Shown here: piece after piece, positions 15,095 through 23,127 of the stretch
Layout: every line of letters begins with the position of its first letter
Numbering within the stretch: position 1 is the stretch's first letter
Translations under genes and position numbers: made by a program
Origin: a virus
DNA length: 64,000 nucleotides
Virus record (IMG/VR): IMGVR_UViG_3300017971_000023
Span: 23,218-87,217 of that record
Strand: one strand, 5' to 3'
The notes under the pieces: generated by a model
What the model was told of the DNA's origin: nothing
What the model saw: only the letters and a program-made list of their open reading frames with translations
Databases searched by the model: none

Positions 15095-15976
15095 ATGTTT
15101 GTGAAACTTGCTTTGGAAGAGGATGGTAAGACCCCAAAGGTGTCGGAAGACGGAAAGCCTATTTTCATCGATGACAAAAACAGTGAAGTTCCTGTCGACG
15201 TTCCATCAATGTACCAGAAAATAATTGATCTCGGCAAAGAGAACAAAGGTCATCGTGAGTCAAACGAAAAGTTGAAGACGAAGTTCTCCATCTTCGATGA
15301 TATTGAAGATATTGAAGCCTGGAAAGCGGAAGCTGTTAAGGCTTTGGAGACTGTGTCAAACTTTAACGAAAAGGATTGGCTCAAAGCTGAAAAGGTGGAG
15401 TCAATGAAACGTCAGATGAACGAAGCGCATAAAACCGAGATTGATGAAGTAAAAGCTTCTGTTCAAAAAACAATTGAGGATTACAAGTCAACAGTGGCAA
15501 GAAAAGATTCTCAAATTTTCAAGCTGACGATTCTGTCTGAATTTTCAAAATCACCGCTCTTTACTGGAGAAAATCGAAAAACAACTATGACACCCGACGC
15601 AGCGGAAGCCATCTTCGGGAAGAATTTTAAAGTTGAAGAAAGCCCAACCGATCCCGACAAACTTTTAACCAGAGTCTACTATGACAATGGTGAGTTAATA
15701 TATAGTGCTGCACGTCCGGGGGAGCCTGCCGATTTCCATGAAGGTATGGCTTCACTGTGGGAACAGTATCCACAAAAGGATAACTACATTCGTGGCGACA
15801 GAGGCGGTTCGGGAGCACAAGGTGGGCAAGGCGGTGGTCGTGAGAAAGAAGATACGTCCGATATTGCAACTCTCCAGAAGCAGTACCAGGAAGCTGTGGC
15901 TGCCAAGAAGACAACACTTGCAATCTCTCTAAAGAACAAAATTTGGGATTTGAAGAGAAAGCAACAGGCAGCCTGA
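15095..15976 (+). CDS. Capsid scaffolding protein
   Basis: I chose the ATG at 15095, which has an AGGTGG site 5 nt upstream, over the in-frame GTG at 15086. The sequence has an N-terminal region mentioning DVPSMYQKIIDLGKENK, long charged helices (about 55-150), a segment with TMTPDAAEAIFGKNFKVEE, and a Gly-rich linker before a basic helical C-terminus. This matches scaffolds that precede major capsid genes. It would shape the prohead and leave before DNA packaging. It is directly followed by the capsid gene. Confidence 0.85.
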   Translation: MFVKLALEEDGKTPKVSEDGKPIFIDDKNSEVPVDVPSMYQKIIDLGKENKGHRESNEKLKTKFSIFDDIEDIEAWKAEAVKALETVSNFNEKDWLKAEKVESMKRQMNEAHKTEIDEVKASVQKTIEDYKSTVARKDSQIFKLTILSEFSKSPLFTGENRKTTMTPDAAEAIFGKNFKVEESPTDPDKLLTRVYYDNGELIYSAARPGEPADFHEGMASLWEQYPQKDNYIRGDRGGSGAQGGQGGGREKEDTSDIATLQKQYQEAVAAKKTTLAISLKNKIWDLKRKQQAA

Positions 15977-16012
15977 TTACTCAATTAAAAAACTTTTCAA
16001 GGAGAGTTTAAA

Positions 16013-16975
16013 ATGGCGAATGTAAACGCTGCTGCAACTGTTTGGAACTGCCCGAACTATACGGGTGAACTTTACTTGATCGGTGCAAACAGAACACCGT
16101 TCCTTAACATGATTGGTGGGCTCCAAGGTACCGGAGTCCGGACAGTCGCCGACTTTCAGTTTCCCTTGGCCCAGCCTTGGGCGCTTGAAAGTGCTTCCCA
16201 ACCGGCAATCACAGAGACTGCTTCTTTGACTGCCCCCACACCTTGGACTTATGTCCGTGGGCAGGATGTTAATACTTGTCAAATCTGGCAGCGACAAGTA
16301 TCCGTGAGTTATGCAAAGCAGTCCGTTATTGGTCAGGTCGTGGCCGACGCGACAACTGGTTTGATTGATGTTACAGATGGTCAGCCCGTTACCAATGAGC
16401 GTGATTTTCAGATTAATGCCCATATGCGTCAGTTGGCTGTTGACATTGACTACACCTTCCTTAATGGCGCCTATCAACAGGCAACTTCAGCTGCCGTTGC
16501 AGCGAAGACAAGAGGCGTTATTACTGGTTGCTCCACAAATGCCGTGGATGCTTCAAGTGCAGCTTTGAGTAAAGCTTTGATTGATCAATTGCTGAGAACC
16601 ATGGCGGATGCAGGAGCAGAGTTCTTGCAGCCTGTAGTATTTTGCGGTGCCTTCCAGAAACAACAGTTTTCAAATGTCTATGGATATGCCCCCGAGGATA
16701 GAAACATCGGTGGAACAAATATCAAGATGATTGAGACTGACTTCGCCGAACTCGGCATTGTTTGGGCACCCAATGTTCCGGCGGCAACGCTATTGGTTGC
16801 CGACCTTGCATTCTGTTCACCAGTATTCCTTCCCGTTCCTGAGAAAGGAGTTCTTTTTTACGAAGAACTGAGTAAGACTGGTGCAAGTGAAAAGGGTCAA
16901 ATCTATGGTCATATAGGCATTGACTATGGTCCGGAAGAAATGCACGGAAAGATTACGAACCTCGCTACTTCCTAA
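16013..16975 (+). CDS. Major capsid protein (HK97 fold, SU10/DUF5309-like)
   Basis: Main shell protein. The sequence (320 aa) has the N-terminal NRTPFLNMIGGLQGTG, the central VSYAKQSVIGQVVADA and RQLAVDIDYTFLNG, and a C-terminal DYGPEEMHGKI. These resemble SU10-type major capsid proteins of the HK97 fold. An AAGGAGAG site precedes the ATG. Codon usage is richer in C and G than its neighbours, as expected of a highly expressed gene. It has no poly-Thr tail of its own, but the next gene does. Confidence 0.9.
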   Translation: MANVNAAATVWNCPNYTGELYLIGANRTPFLNMIGGLQGTGVRTVADFQFPLAQPWALESASQPAITETASLTAPTPWTYVRGQDVNTCQIWQRQVSVSYAKQSVIGQVVADATTGLIDVTDGQPVTNERDFQINAHMRQLAVDIDYTFLNGAYQQATSAAVAAKTRGVITGCSTNAVDASSAALSKALIDQLLRTMADAGAEFLQPVVFCGAFQKQQFSNVYGYAPEDRNIGGTNIKMIETDFAELGIVWAPNVPAATLLVADLAFCSPVFLPVPEKGVLFYEELSKTGASEKGQIYGHIGIDYGPEEMHGKITNLATS

Positions 16976-17029
16976 TCGGTCGGACGGCTTTTAAGTAGTA
17001 ATTTCGATTGGGAGATAAGGAGATAACTC

Positions 17030-17209
17030 ATGGCGAAAAAATCAACCGCAATTAGACGACGTCGTCTTGCTAACAATCCGGGCGTCCATCCGGAGATGCG
17101 GTGGTTCATTGGTTTACTTAACTCGAAGGGTGCTGGAAATGTTCTTTGGGGAACAACCAGCACCACTACAACCACAACCACTACAACGACGACAACAACC
17201 ACTTCTTAA
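17030..17209 (+). CDS. 59-aa poly-Thr-tailed protein behind the capsid gene
   Basis: ATG 17030 follows AAGGAGATAACTC, the same leader style as the portal gene. The first 40 residues are basic (TAIRRRRLANNP) with a short hydrophobic patch (RWFIGLLNS). The rest is TTS followed by 14 Thr and a Ser (17153-17206). Its position between capsid and connector genes suggests a capsid decoration or cement peptide anchored by the basic half and exposing the Thr tail. This is inference. Confidence 0.65.
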   Translation: MAKKSTAIRRRRLANNPGVHPEMRWFIGLLNSKGAGNVLWGTTSTTTTTTTTTTTTTTS

Positions 17210-17235
17210 TTGAAGTAAAGTAAAAGGAGGCTTTT

Positions 17236-17664
17236 ATGAAATTCTATCAAGGTCTGCTACCCAGAATCATATGGGATCCGTCGAAAAACACTTCTCTTGT
17301 TGAGTTTGACAGGAACGGTGAATTCGAGACTGATGATGAGGATTTGATCAAATTACTTGCTGGGAAGGGCTATCCAACATATTCAGAAATGATGACACTT
17401 GAAATGACTGGACGGCTTCCCCATGGTGGATTTGAAAAAGTCGATGATGACACTTTGCCCTCCGGGCGTCCATCAGTCGAAGAAGAAGGCGATCTTCATA
17501 CACCAAAGGTGAAAACACGCAAGAGAATTGACCTGCCTGCAACGGAGGCACAAGAGCTTGCGAGAAAAAAGGAAGAGCTAAAAAGTAATATCGATGATTT
17601 GGAACCTCCCGGAAAAACTAAAGACAAAAAGCCCAAACGCAAAATTACGCGTCGTAAGAAGTAA
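17236..17664 (+). CDS. Hypothetical head protein, 142 aa
   Basis: AAAAGGAGG precedes the ATG. The N-terminal 60 residues form a small domain with EFETDDEDLIKLLAGKGYPTY, a helix-extension-helix-like motif seen in small phage head proteins. The C-terminal half is disordered and ends in a very basic tail (KPKRKITRRKK). Likely a minor head or head-tail joining component. Confidence 0.6.
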   Translation: MKFYQGLLPRIIWDPSKNTSLVEFDRNGEFETDDEDLIKLLAGKGYPTYSEMMTLEMTGRLPHGGFEKVDDDTLPSGRPSVEEEGDLHTPKVKTRKRIDLPATEAQELARKKEELKSNIDDLEPPGKTKDKKPKRKITRRKK

Positions 17665-17678
17665 TCTTGGAGGTAGTT

Positions 17679-18125
17679 ATGGCGTTAGTATTTCACGACG
17701 ATGATGATCTTATAGCTATCAGGTCAGATATTTTTAATTATGGCGAGACTGATTTTGAAGATCAGATGACAGAAGCGGAAAGGGTAGTAATCCGTTCTCT
17801 TGACTCACGGTGGTATAGGGCAAATGCGGAAAACTTTGGAATTGATTGGAGGGATACCCCTTTTGATTCTTCGAAAGTTCTCAATGTGGATCAAGTAAAA
17901 AAGGCATGTTCGTATAAGTCTTTGCAATTTATTTATCTGTTTCTTGCCAAGGAATCCCCTGAGCCTGATGGTTTTGAAAGGAATAGTAAAAACTTTCAAA
18001 AACTGTACGCCGAAGAAATGAATGAACTCCTGACTGCCGGGATTGACTACGATTGGGACGATAGTGGTGATTTATCTGCGGATGAAATAAAAATACCGCA
18101 GGTGCGGCGATTATATAGGGTGTAG
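17679..18125 (+). CDS. Head-tail connector (adaptor) protein
   Basis: The start at 17679 follows CTTGGAGG and is preferred over an in-frame start 12 nt upstream. The 148-aa helical protein with VLNVDQVKKACSYKSLQFIYLFLAKE is like gp6/gp15-type adaptors that bind below the portal. The order connector, tail completion, tail terminator, tail tube fits siphovirus synteny. Confidence 0.7.
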   Translation: MALVFHDDDDLIAIRSDIFNYGETDFEDQMTEAERVVIRSLDSRWYRANAENFGIDWRDTPFDSSKVLNVDQVKKACSYKSLQFIYLFLAKESPEPDGFERNSKNFQKLYAEEMNELLTAGIDYDWDDSGDLSADEIKIPQVRRLYRV

Positions 18126-18128
18126 TAA

Positions 18129-18596
18129 ATGGCTGATGATTCTGTTCAAATAGTAGGGATAGATCGACTTATAAGAAGGTTCGGCCGAGCCGGAAGACTT
18201 CTCATTTCATATGAAGTACTTAATGAAATGGGAGAATACTTGACAACTGCGATTCGTTATAGAACGTTGGCAGGTAAGGAAATTGGAGGTCAACCTTTTG
18301 CTCCCTACACCGAGCGATATAGAAAGTTTCGCTTGGCATCGGGTCGTTCTGGAACCCCGAATCTTTTCTTTACAGGTTCCATGCTTAACTCTATGACTTA
18401 TGTATCATCGCTTGCTCGTGATGAAGTAAAAGTGTTTTTTATGGAAGGCACTGATCGTAGTGGTATGAGTAATCCAGCGAAGGCTTTTTATTTACAGAAC
18501 AAAAGACCGTTCTTTGGGGCAAGTGCCGAAGATATTTCTAAGATCAATGAAATTTATCGTGAACACGTAAGGGAATTGATCGGTGGCCGAAAATAG
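18129..18596 (+). CDS. Tail completion / virion morphogenesis protein
   Basis: 155 aa. The pattern of FTGSMLNSMTYVSS followed by VKVFFMEGTD and RPFFGASAEDISKINEIY matches HK97 gp10 / phage tail S-type neck proteins, which join the finished tail to the head. The end overlaps the next gene's GTG start by 14 nt. Confidence 0.75.
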   Translation: MADDSVQIVGIDRLIRRFGRAGRLLISYEVLNEMGEYLTTAIRYRTLAGKEIGGQPFAPYTERYRKFRLASGRSGTPNLFFTGSMLNSMTYVSSLARDEVKVFFMEGTDRSGMSNPAKAFYLQNKRPFFGASAEDISKINEIYREHVRELIGGRK

Positions 18597-19041
18597 TATT
18601 AGAGAACGATTACTTTCAGCGTTGGAAATAAGTGTTGGTAATCTTAGCTCCGTCAAAACTGTCATAAGGCGCCAGCCGTCTGACATTGAGGAGTTGAAGA
18701 CTTACGCCGCAACGCAATTGCCGCTTGTTTCGATTGTCGGAAGTCTTCCAGTTCCATTGGAGAAAAGAACTACGAGATTGAAAGGAAACATTGTAGATAA
18801 ATTTGTTTCTGAACTCCGAGTGGAAAATTATTTTTACTTTATGAATCGTGTTAATCCTGACACGCAGATTTCTAATATATTGGACGACTTCTGGGTATTG
18901 ATGTATGGAGATCAAACAAGAAGCGGACTTGCTATATCCACCGATCTCGAGCCGAAAGTTGAAGTAGTAGTATGGGACCCTTATGTTGCTTTTTCTGTTA
19001 TAGCAAAAATTATTTACATTCACGGCACGGGAGGAATTTAA
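18583..19041 (+). CDS. Tail terminator-like protein
   Basis: Starts at GTG 18583 inside the end of the preceding gene. The 152-aa size, the pattern of helix plus beta strands (TQLPLVSIVG, ELRVENYFYFM, TDLEPKVEVVVWDPY) and location just before the tail tube gene suggest the ring protein that stops tail-tube polymerisation. Sequence identity is too diverged for a family name. Confidence 0.65.
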   Translation: MAENSIRERLLSALEISVGNLSSVKTVIRRQPSDIEELKTYAATQLPLVSIVGSLPVPLEKRTTRLKGNIVDKFVSELRVENYFYFMNRVNPDTQISNILDDFWVLMYGDQTRSGLAISTDLEPKVEVVVWDPYVAFSVIAKIIYIHGTGGI

Positions 19042-19042
19042 T

Positions 19043-19615
19043 ATGCAACCGCATTCAACTAAAAATTACACAATCCTGAAAGGGATTTTCTACATCGCTG
19101 AATTTTCGGGCGGAGCTCCTGGGGCCTATTTTGATATGGGTAATGCAGTAAGGGCGGAATATGAGCCACAGATTGAAAGGCTTCCGCATTATTCCAATCG
19201 AAGTGGTTTCAGGGTAAAGGATGCAAATCCGGTTATCAGTGCGGAATATATGTTGAGAATAACTTTGGACGAGCATGCCGCAATCAACCTGAAAAAGTTT
19301 TTGATGGCCGAGCAAGCCGGATTGAATCTTTATATGATGGACACGGAAGAGATGGAAAAGGAGTATGCCGTCCGCTTCATTGAAGACAATCCACATGGCC
19401 CAAATAAAACTTGGAACTTTTGGAAAGGCACAATTGGCCCGAATGGCCCAATCCAGTTAGTTGGTGATGGAACGGCTTGGGCGGAAATGGAATATCTCTT
19501 TACTGGGTTATCCGATACGGCCAACCATCCTGAATCGCCATACGGCACTGTACTATATAGTTCAAGCGAAACTTCAACCACTACTACTACCACATCCACA
19601 ACGACTACTTCTTAA
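19043..19615 (+). CDS. Major tail tube protein with Thr/Ser-rich C-terminus
   Basis: GGAGGAATTTAAT precedes the ATG. The body (about 170 aa) has the beta-rich pattern of tail-tube proteins, with RAEYEPQIERLPHYSNRSGFR and a strand region ending AEMEYLFTGLSD. The C-terminus is a Thr/Ser tract (19571-19612; T-S-six T-S-four T-S). If this is the tube, hundreds of copies would line the outer tail wall with Thr tails. Followed by the frameshifted chaperone pair and the tape measure, as expected. Confidence 0.8.
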   Translation: MQPHSTKNYTILKGIFYIAEFSGGAPGAYFDMGNAVRAEYEPQIERLPHYSNRSGFRVKDANPVISAEYMLRITLDEHAAINLKKFLMAEQAGLNLYMMDTEEMEKEYAVRFIEDNPHGPNKTWNFWKGTIGPNGPIQLVGDGTAWAEMEYLFTGLSDTANHPESPYGTVLYSSSETSTTTTTTSTTTTS

Positions 19616-19650
19616 TCGTTTGGCTTGGTAGGTAATCTGCGGAGGTAGTT

Positions 19651-20016
19651 ATGCCAAGGCTACATAAGTCGAGTGAAATCGACGGTAAGAAAATCACTGT
19701 GTATGAGCTGACTGTAGAAGAGATAATTAATATAGGAGAAGAACAAAAAAGATTAAACGATCCTTCGCTGGATCAATTTAAAGTTCTTCTTGAAGAATAT
19801 CTTGGAAAGGCAGTAACAGGAATAACTTTGGATGATCTTATTAAAATGGCTCCTTCCGATATCAAAGTTATCTATGATGACTTCCTTGAGGTGAACAAAA
19901 CTTTTTTCGGGGTGGCTCGGTCCTTGGGGCTGGCCGAGCTACTGGAGACATTGAAACAGGCAGTACAGAAGGACTTTTTGAAACTGCTTGTCGCCTCATT
20001 ACCTTCGGGTTCGTAG
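19651..20016 (+). CDS. Tail assembly chaperone, short form (gpG-like)
   Basis: A 121-aa acidic helical protein in the standard position between tail tube and tape measure. GGAGGTAGTT precedes the ATG. Synteny identifies it as the lambda gpG equivalent, which coats the tape measure during tail assembly. Its stop at 20014-20016 lies inside a second open frame that continues in -1 phase. Confidence 0.8.
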   Translation: MPRLHKSSEIDGKKITVYELTVEEIINIGEEQKRLNDPSLDQFKVLLEEYLGKAVTGITLDDLIKMAPSDIKVIYDDFLEVNKTFFGVARSLGLAELLETLKQAVQKDFLKLLVASLPSGS

Positions 20017-20147
20017 ATATTTTGAACTGGGGATATAGCTACTTTATTACCGCATTGAATGTTCATCTAAAAGTAAAGTATGAAGAAGAACGTTCTCGTG
20101 CTTTATCTTTTAGATTAGCTCGCTTTTTACCTGACAAAGAGTTTTAG
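19651..20147 (+). CDS. Tail assembly chaperone, -1 frameshifted long form (gpGT-like)
   Basis: A second frame, -1 relative to the first, runs without a start codon to TAG 20145-20147. It encodes a conserved-looking T region (FGFVDILNWGYSYFITALN, then KVKYEEERSRALSFRLARF). A -1 shift near CTTTTTG (19974-19980) would join it to the G part to give about 165 aa. This is the common lambda-type G/GT arrangement. The exact slip codon is my inference. Confidence 0.7.
19974..19980 (+). promoter_or_regulatory. Probable -1 ribosomal frameshift site
   Basis: CTTTTTG is the only run-type sequence in the overlap of the two frames (zero-frame codons GAC TTT TTG AAA). It is not a perfect X-XXY-YYZ heptamer because the first base is C, not T. 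Slippage of the two tRNAs from TTT TTG to CTT TTT would give the -1 frame. Confidence 0.5.
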
Positions 20148-20173
20148 TTATATGTTAGAGGCGGGAGGTAGTT

Positions 20174-22711
20174 ATGGCGACTCAGTCCGAAACACTTCAA
20201 ATCATTATAAGACTCCGGGATCAAGCAACTCGTGGACTAAGACAGCTTACTCGTGTCACCGACTATGTTAAAAGAGGCATGGCAGGATTGACAGGTGCTG
20301 TCTTTAGTTTACAGGGAGCAATTGCAGGTCTTGGAATCGGCCTTCTTAGTAGACAATTCATAAATACAGCAGCCAGTTTTGAAGCTATGGAAACAAAGCT
20401 GGATGCTCTCACCAAAGGCAAAGGAACGCAGACGCTTGAAGCATTGAATGAATGGGCTCTGCGAATGCCTGTCAATACCCAGAAAACAGTTCAAGCTTTT
20501 ACTATGATGCAAGCAATGGGTCTGGACCCGACACTTAAGAAGATGGAGACCCTTGTGGATGTTGCTGTGTTGTTTGGGGAAGATGCTATGCCTCGTGTTG
20601 CAAGAGCATTAGGACAGATGCAAACACTTGGAAAGCTTGCCGGAGAAGAGTTAAACCAGTTATCCGAAATTGGTATTAATGCCAGGAAATACTTGACTCA
20701 AGAACTTGGAATGACTGTTGAACAGTTACAAAGAACCAAAACGGATGTTAACAAAATTGTCAAAGCTATATTAACTGGTATGGAAAAAGAGTTCGGCGGT
20801 TCAGCAAGAAAAATGATGAACTCTTGGTCTGGTTTGACTTCCACTCTTGCTTCATACTGGACAGAATTCCAGCGACGAGTAATGAAGACTGGGGTTTTTG
20901 AACATATTAAATTTCAGCTTGCTGAATTGAATAAATATATTGATAAGATGATTGCCAGTGGAGAGTTCGATCTATGGGCAGCCCGAGTTGCAGTCACTGT
21001 TATTACTTCGTTTCAATTAATGACACGTGCAGTAAAGTTTTTTCTTGATGCAGCAATGGGAGCTGAATGGTCTCTTAATAGAATTGCTGTTGAAGCAAAG
21101 AAATTTCGATTGACTGCAATGAGAATGGAATTTAATCGTTTATTTAAAGCTTTAGATGAAGGTGGAAAGGAAGCTGAGTACTATCAAAGGATATGGGGTG
21201 AGGATTGGCAAACTCGTGCAGCTGAGAGAGTTCGAATGTTGCAAAAAGAAATTGATGAGTTAACAAATTCTGCTACATATTCTGCTGAGGAGTTATACCA
21301 AACAGAAGAAGCACTGGAAGGCTTTTCAAAGTTGATTGAGAAAGCACTTGAGACTTTAGCTGAAGCAAGAAGGAAAGCTTTTGAACCACGAAAAAAACCT
21401 GAAGACTTTGAAATAACTCCACCACCAAGACCGAAACCACCACCGAAGCCAATAGAACCTGGATTACTCGCTGCACGAGCAAGCGCCGAAGCTAAAAAAG
21501 CAATGGAAATAAATAAGACGCTTGTTTCGGCTTTGGAACAGCAATGGGAACAGCATAATGTTAGTCTTGACGAGTACTTTAGAAGAAGGGAGCAATTGCT
21601 TAATGAGCAATTTGAAATTCAGCAGAAATCCCTTCAGAAAAGACTTGGGCTTGCCGCAAAGGAAGGGCAAAGGGAACAAATAAGGGCGGAGATGTTTTCG
21701 CTTCGCCAGGAGCAAATAAGACAGTCTATAAGTCTTGAGCAAGAGTACAGAAAAGCAATTGAAGAAAGAAACCAAGTTGAAAAAGAATCTCAAGAAATTA
21801 TAACTGAGATTAAAGAACGGATTCTTAGTCTTCAAGTTCAGCAAGGGCCGAACCTTTCTAAGCGATTTGAATTAGAAAATAAGCAAATGATGAGAAGGCA
21901 ACAGCAAGAAATTGATGCTCTTCTTGAAATGCAAAAGAAAGGATATGAAGTTGAAGAACAACTAAACGAAGCAAAGAATCAACATATTCTTGAGCAAGAA
22001 CAGGTTGCGGCTAATCAGAGAAAAGTAATATGGGAAACATATATTAGCAGTATTCAAAGTACTTTGACGGATATGACTGATATGTTTCTTGATTGGTATA
22101 AAGCTTCTGGTGAAAAGAGTAAAGAATTATTTACTCTTTTTAAAGCTGCATCAATTGCTCGTGCCCTAATTGCTACATATGAATCAGCTACAAAGGCTTA
22201 CAATGCTATGGTTGGAATTCCAATTGTTGGTCCATCATTGGCAACTACTGCTGCTGCAGTTGCTATTGCTGCCGGATTGGCGAAAGTTCAGTTAATACGT
22301 CAACAACAGATGGCAGGTGGAGGATTGGTTGAAGGTAAAAGCCCACATCCAAAGGCTGATAATATTAATATAAAAGCAACAGCTGGGGAGTTCATGCAAC
22401 CAGTTGATGTTGTGAGACATTATACAGAGCGAGGTATGGAAGTAATTAGGCAGAAGAAAATCCCACGTGAAGTATTACTACAATTTGCAAGTTCTTCTTT
22501 CAGCATTCCCAGGAGTACTTACCTTGCTGGTGGTGGAAGTGTTTCAAATGTAATTAATAGATCAGGTGATATTAGGAATGTTGAAGGAAATCAAATTAGC
22601 ATTAGACCAAAAATTGTACTTCCAGAGAATTTATCTTTTATTGGAAGACGACTCGAAGCTGAAATAGAACCAGTGGTTCTTCGAGTTATTGAAGAGGAGT
22701 TAAACTACTAA
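20174..22711 (+). CDS. Tail tape measure protein
   Basis: 845 aa. The N-terminal tape-measure domain includes FEAMETKLDALTKG, MPRVARALGQMQTLGKLAGEELNQLSEIG and MMNSWSGLTSTL. A hydrophobic helix lies near residue 280, then a Pro-rich linker (about 416-430), long Gln/Glu-rich coiled coil (about 440-620), and a hydrophobic stretch near 670-710 (ATTAAAVAIAAGLAKVQ). It sets tail length and helps channel DNA. By the usual 0.15 nm per residue rule the tail would be roughly 120 nm, an estimate. The stop overlaps the next ATG. Confidence 0.92.
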   Translation: MATQSETLQIIIRLRDQATRGLRQLTRVTDYVKRGMAGLTGAVFSLQGAIAGLGIGLLSRQFINTAASFEAMETKLDALTKGKGTQTLEALNEWALRMPVNTQKTVQAFTMMQAMGLDPTLKKMETLVDVAVLFGEDAMPRVARALGQMQTLGKLAGEELNQLSEIGINARKYLTQELGMTVEQLQRTKTDVNKIVKAILTGMEKEFGGSARKMMNSWSGLTSTLASYWTEFQRRVMKTGVFEHIKFQLAELNKYIDKMIASGEFDLWAARVAVTVITSFQLMTRAVKFFLDAAMGAEWSLNRIAVEAKKFRLTAMRMEFNRLFKALDEGGKEAEYYQRIWGEDWQTRAAERVRMLQKEIDELTNSATYSAEELYQTEEALEGFSKLIEKALETLAEARRKAFEPRKKPEDFEITPPPRPKPPPKPIEPGLLAARASAEAKKAMEINKTLVSALEQQWEQHNVSLDEYFRRREQLLNEQFEIQQKSLQKRLGLAAKEGQREQIRAEMFSLRQEQIRQSISLEQEYRKAIEERNQVEKESQEIITEIKERILSLQVQQGPNLSKRFELENKQMMRRQQQEIDALLEMQKKGYEVEEQLNEAKNQHILEQEQVAANQRKVIWETYISSIQSTLTDMTDMFLDWYKASGEKSKELFTLFKAASIARALIATYESATKAYNAMVGIPIVGPSLATTAAAVAIAAGLAKVQLIRQQQMAGGGLVEGKSPHPKADNINIKATAGEFMQPVDVVRHYTERGMEVIRQKKIPREVLLQFASSSFSIPRSTYLAGGGSVSNVINRSGDIRNVEGNQISIRPKIVLPENLSFIGRRLEAEIEPVVLRVIEEELNY

Positions 22712-23124
22712 TGCAAACTTTAGGCGGATATACATTCTACTGGAATCCAGATGTAATGAGCATTCCAGAAAAGCAAAAGACCGTAGCAATTACTGCAACC
22801 TATGGAGGTTCGGCGATCTTTGAATGGAGTGCAATACTTCAAGGAACGAAAGTTGTTCTTGAATGGGAGTTTATGCCAAGAGGGATGTATAAGCAGTTGA
22901 GAATAATGTATCTTCAAGTTGGAACAACATTTATTTGGAATCCCGAAGTTGGGGGGAATACATATAATGTTAAAATTGCAAACCTTGAAGGAGAATATTT
23001 TCAAAATACTTTCTACGATAGTAAGTGGAGAAGAAATGTAAAGATGACTTTTGATGTCAGAAGTCTATCTGCAGTACTTCAATCAACGTCAACAACTACA
23101 ACCAGTACTACCACGACGGTTTGA
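22711..23124 (+). CDS. Distal/minor tail protein with Thr-rich C-terminus
   Basis: Located directly after the tape measure and before the hub, as lambda gpM-type or distal tail proteins are. The beta-rich body contains YTFYWNPDVMSIPEKQ and, later, FIWNPEVGG, an internal similarity. It ends in a Thr/Ser tract (23083-23118) followed by Val. Probably part of the ring that closes the tail tube tip. Confidence 0.7.
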   Translation: MQTLGGYTFYWNPDVMSIPEKQKTVAITATYGGSAIFEWSAILQGTKVVLEWEFMPRGMYKQLRIMYLQVGTTFIWNPEVGGNTYNVKIANLEGEYFQNTFYDSKWRRNVKMTFDVRSLSAVLQSTSTTTTSTTTTV

Positions 23125-23127
23125 TCT

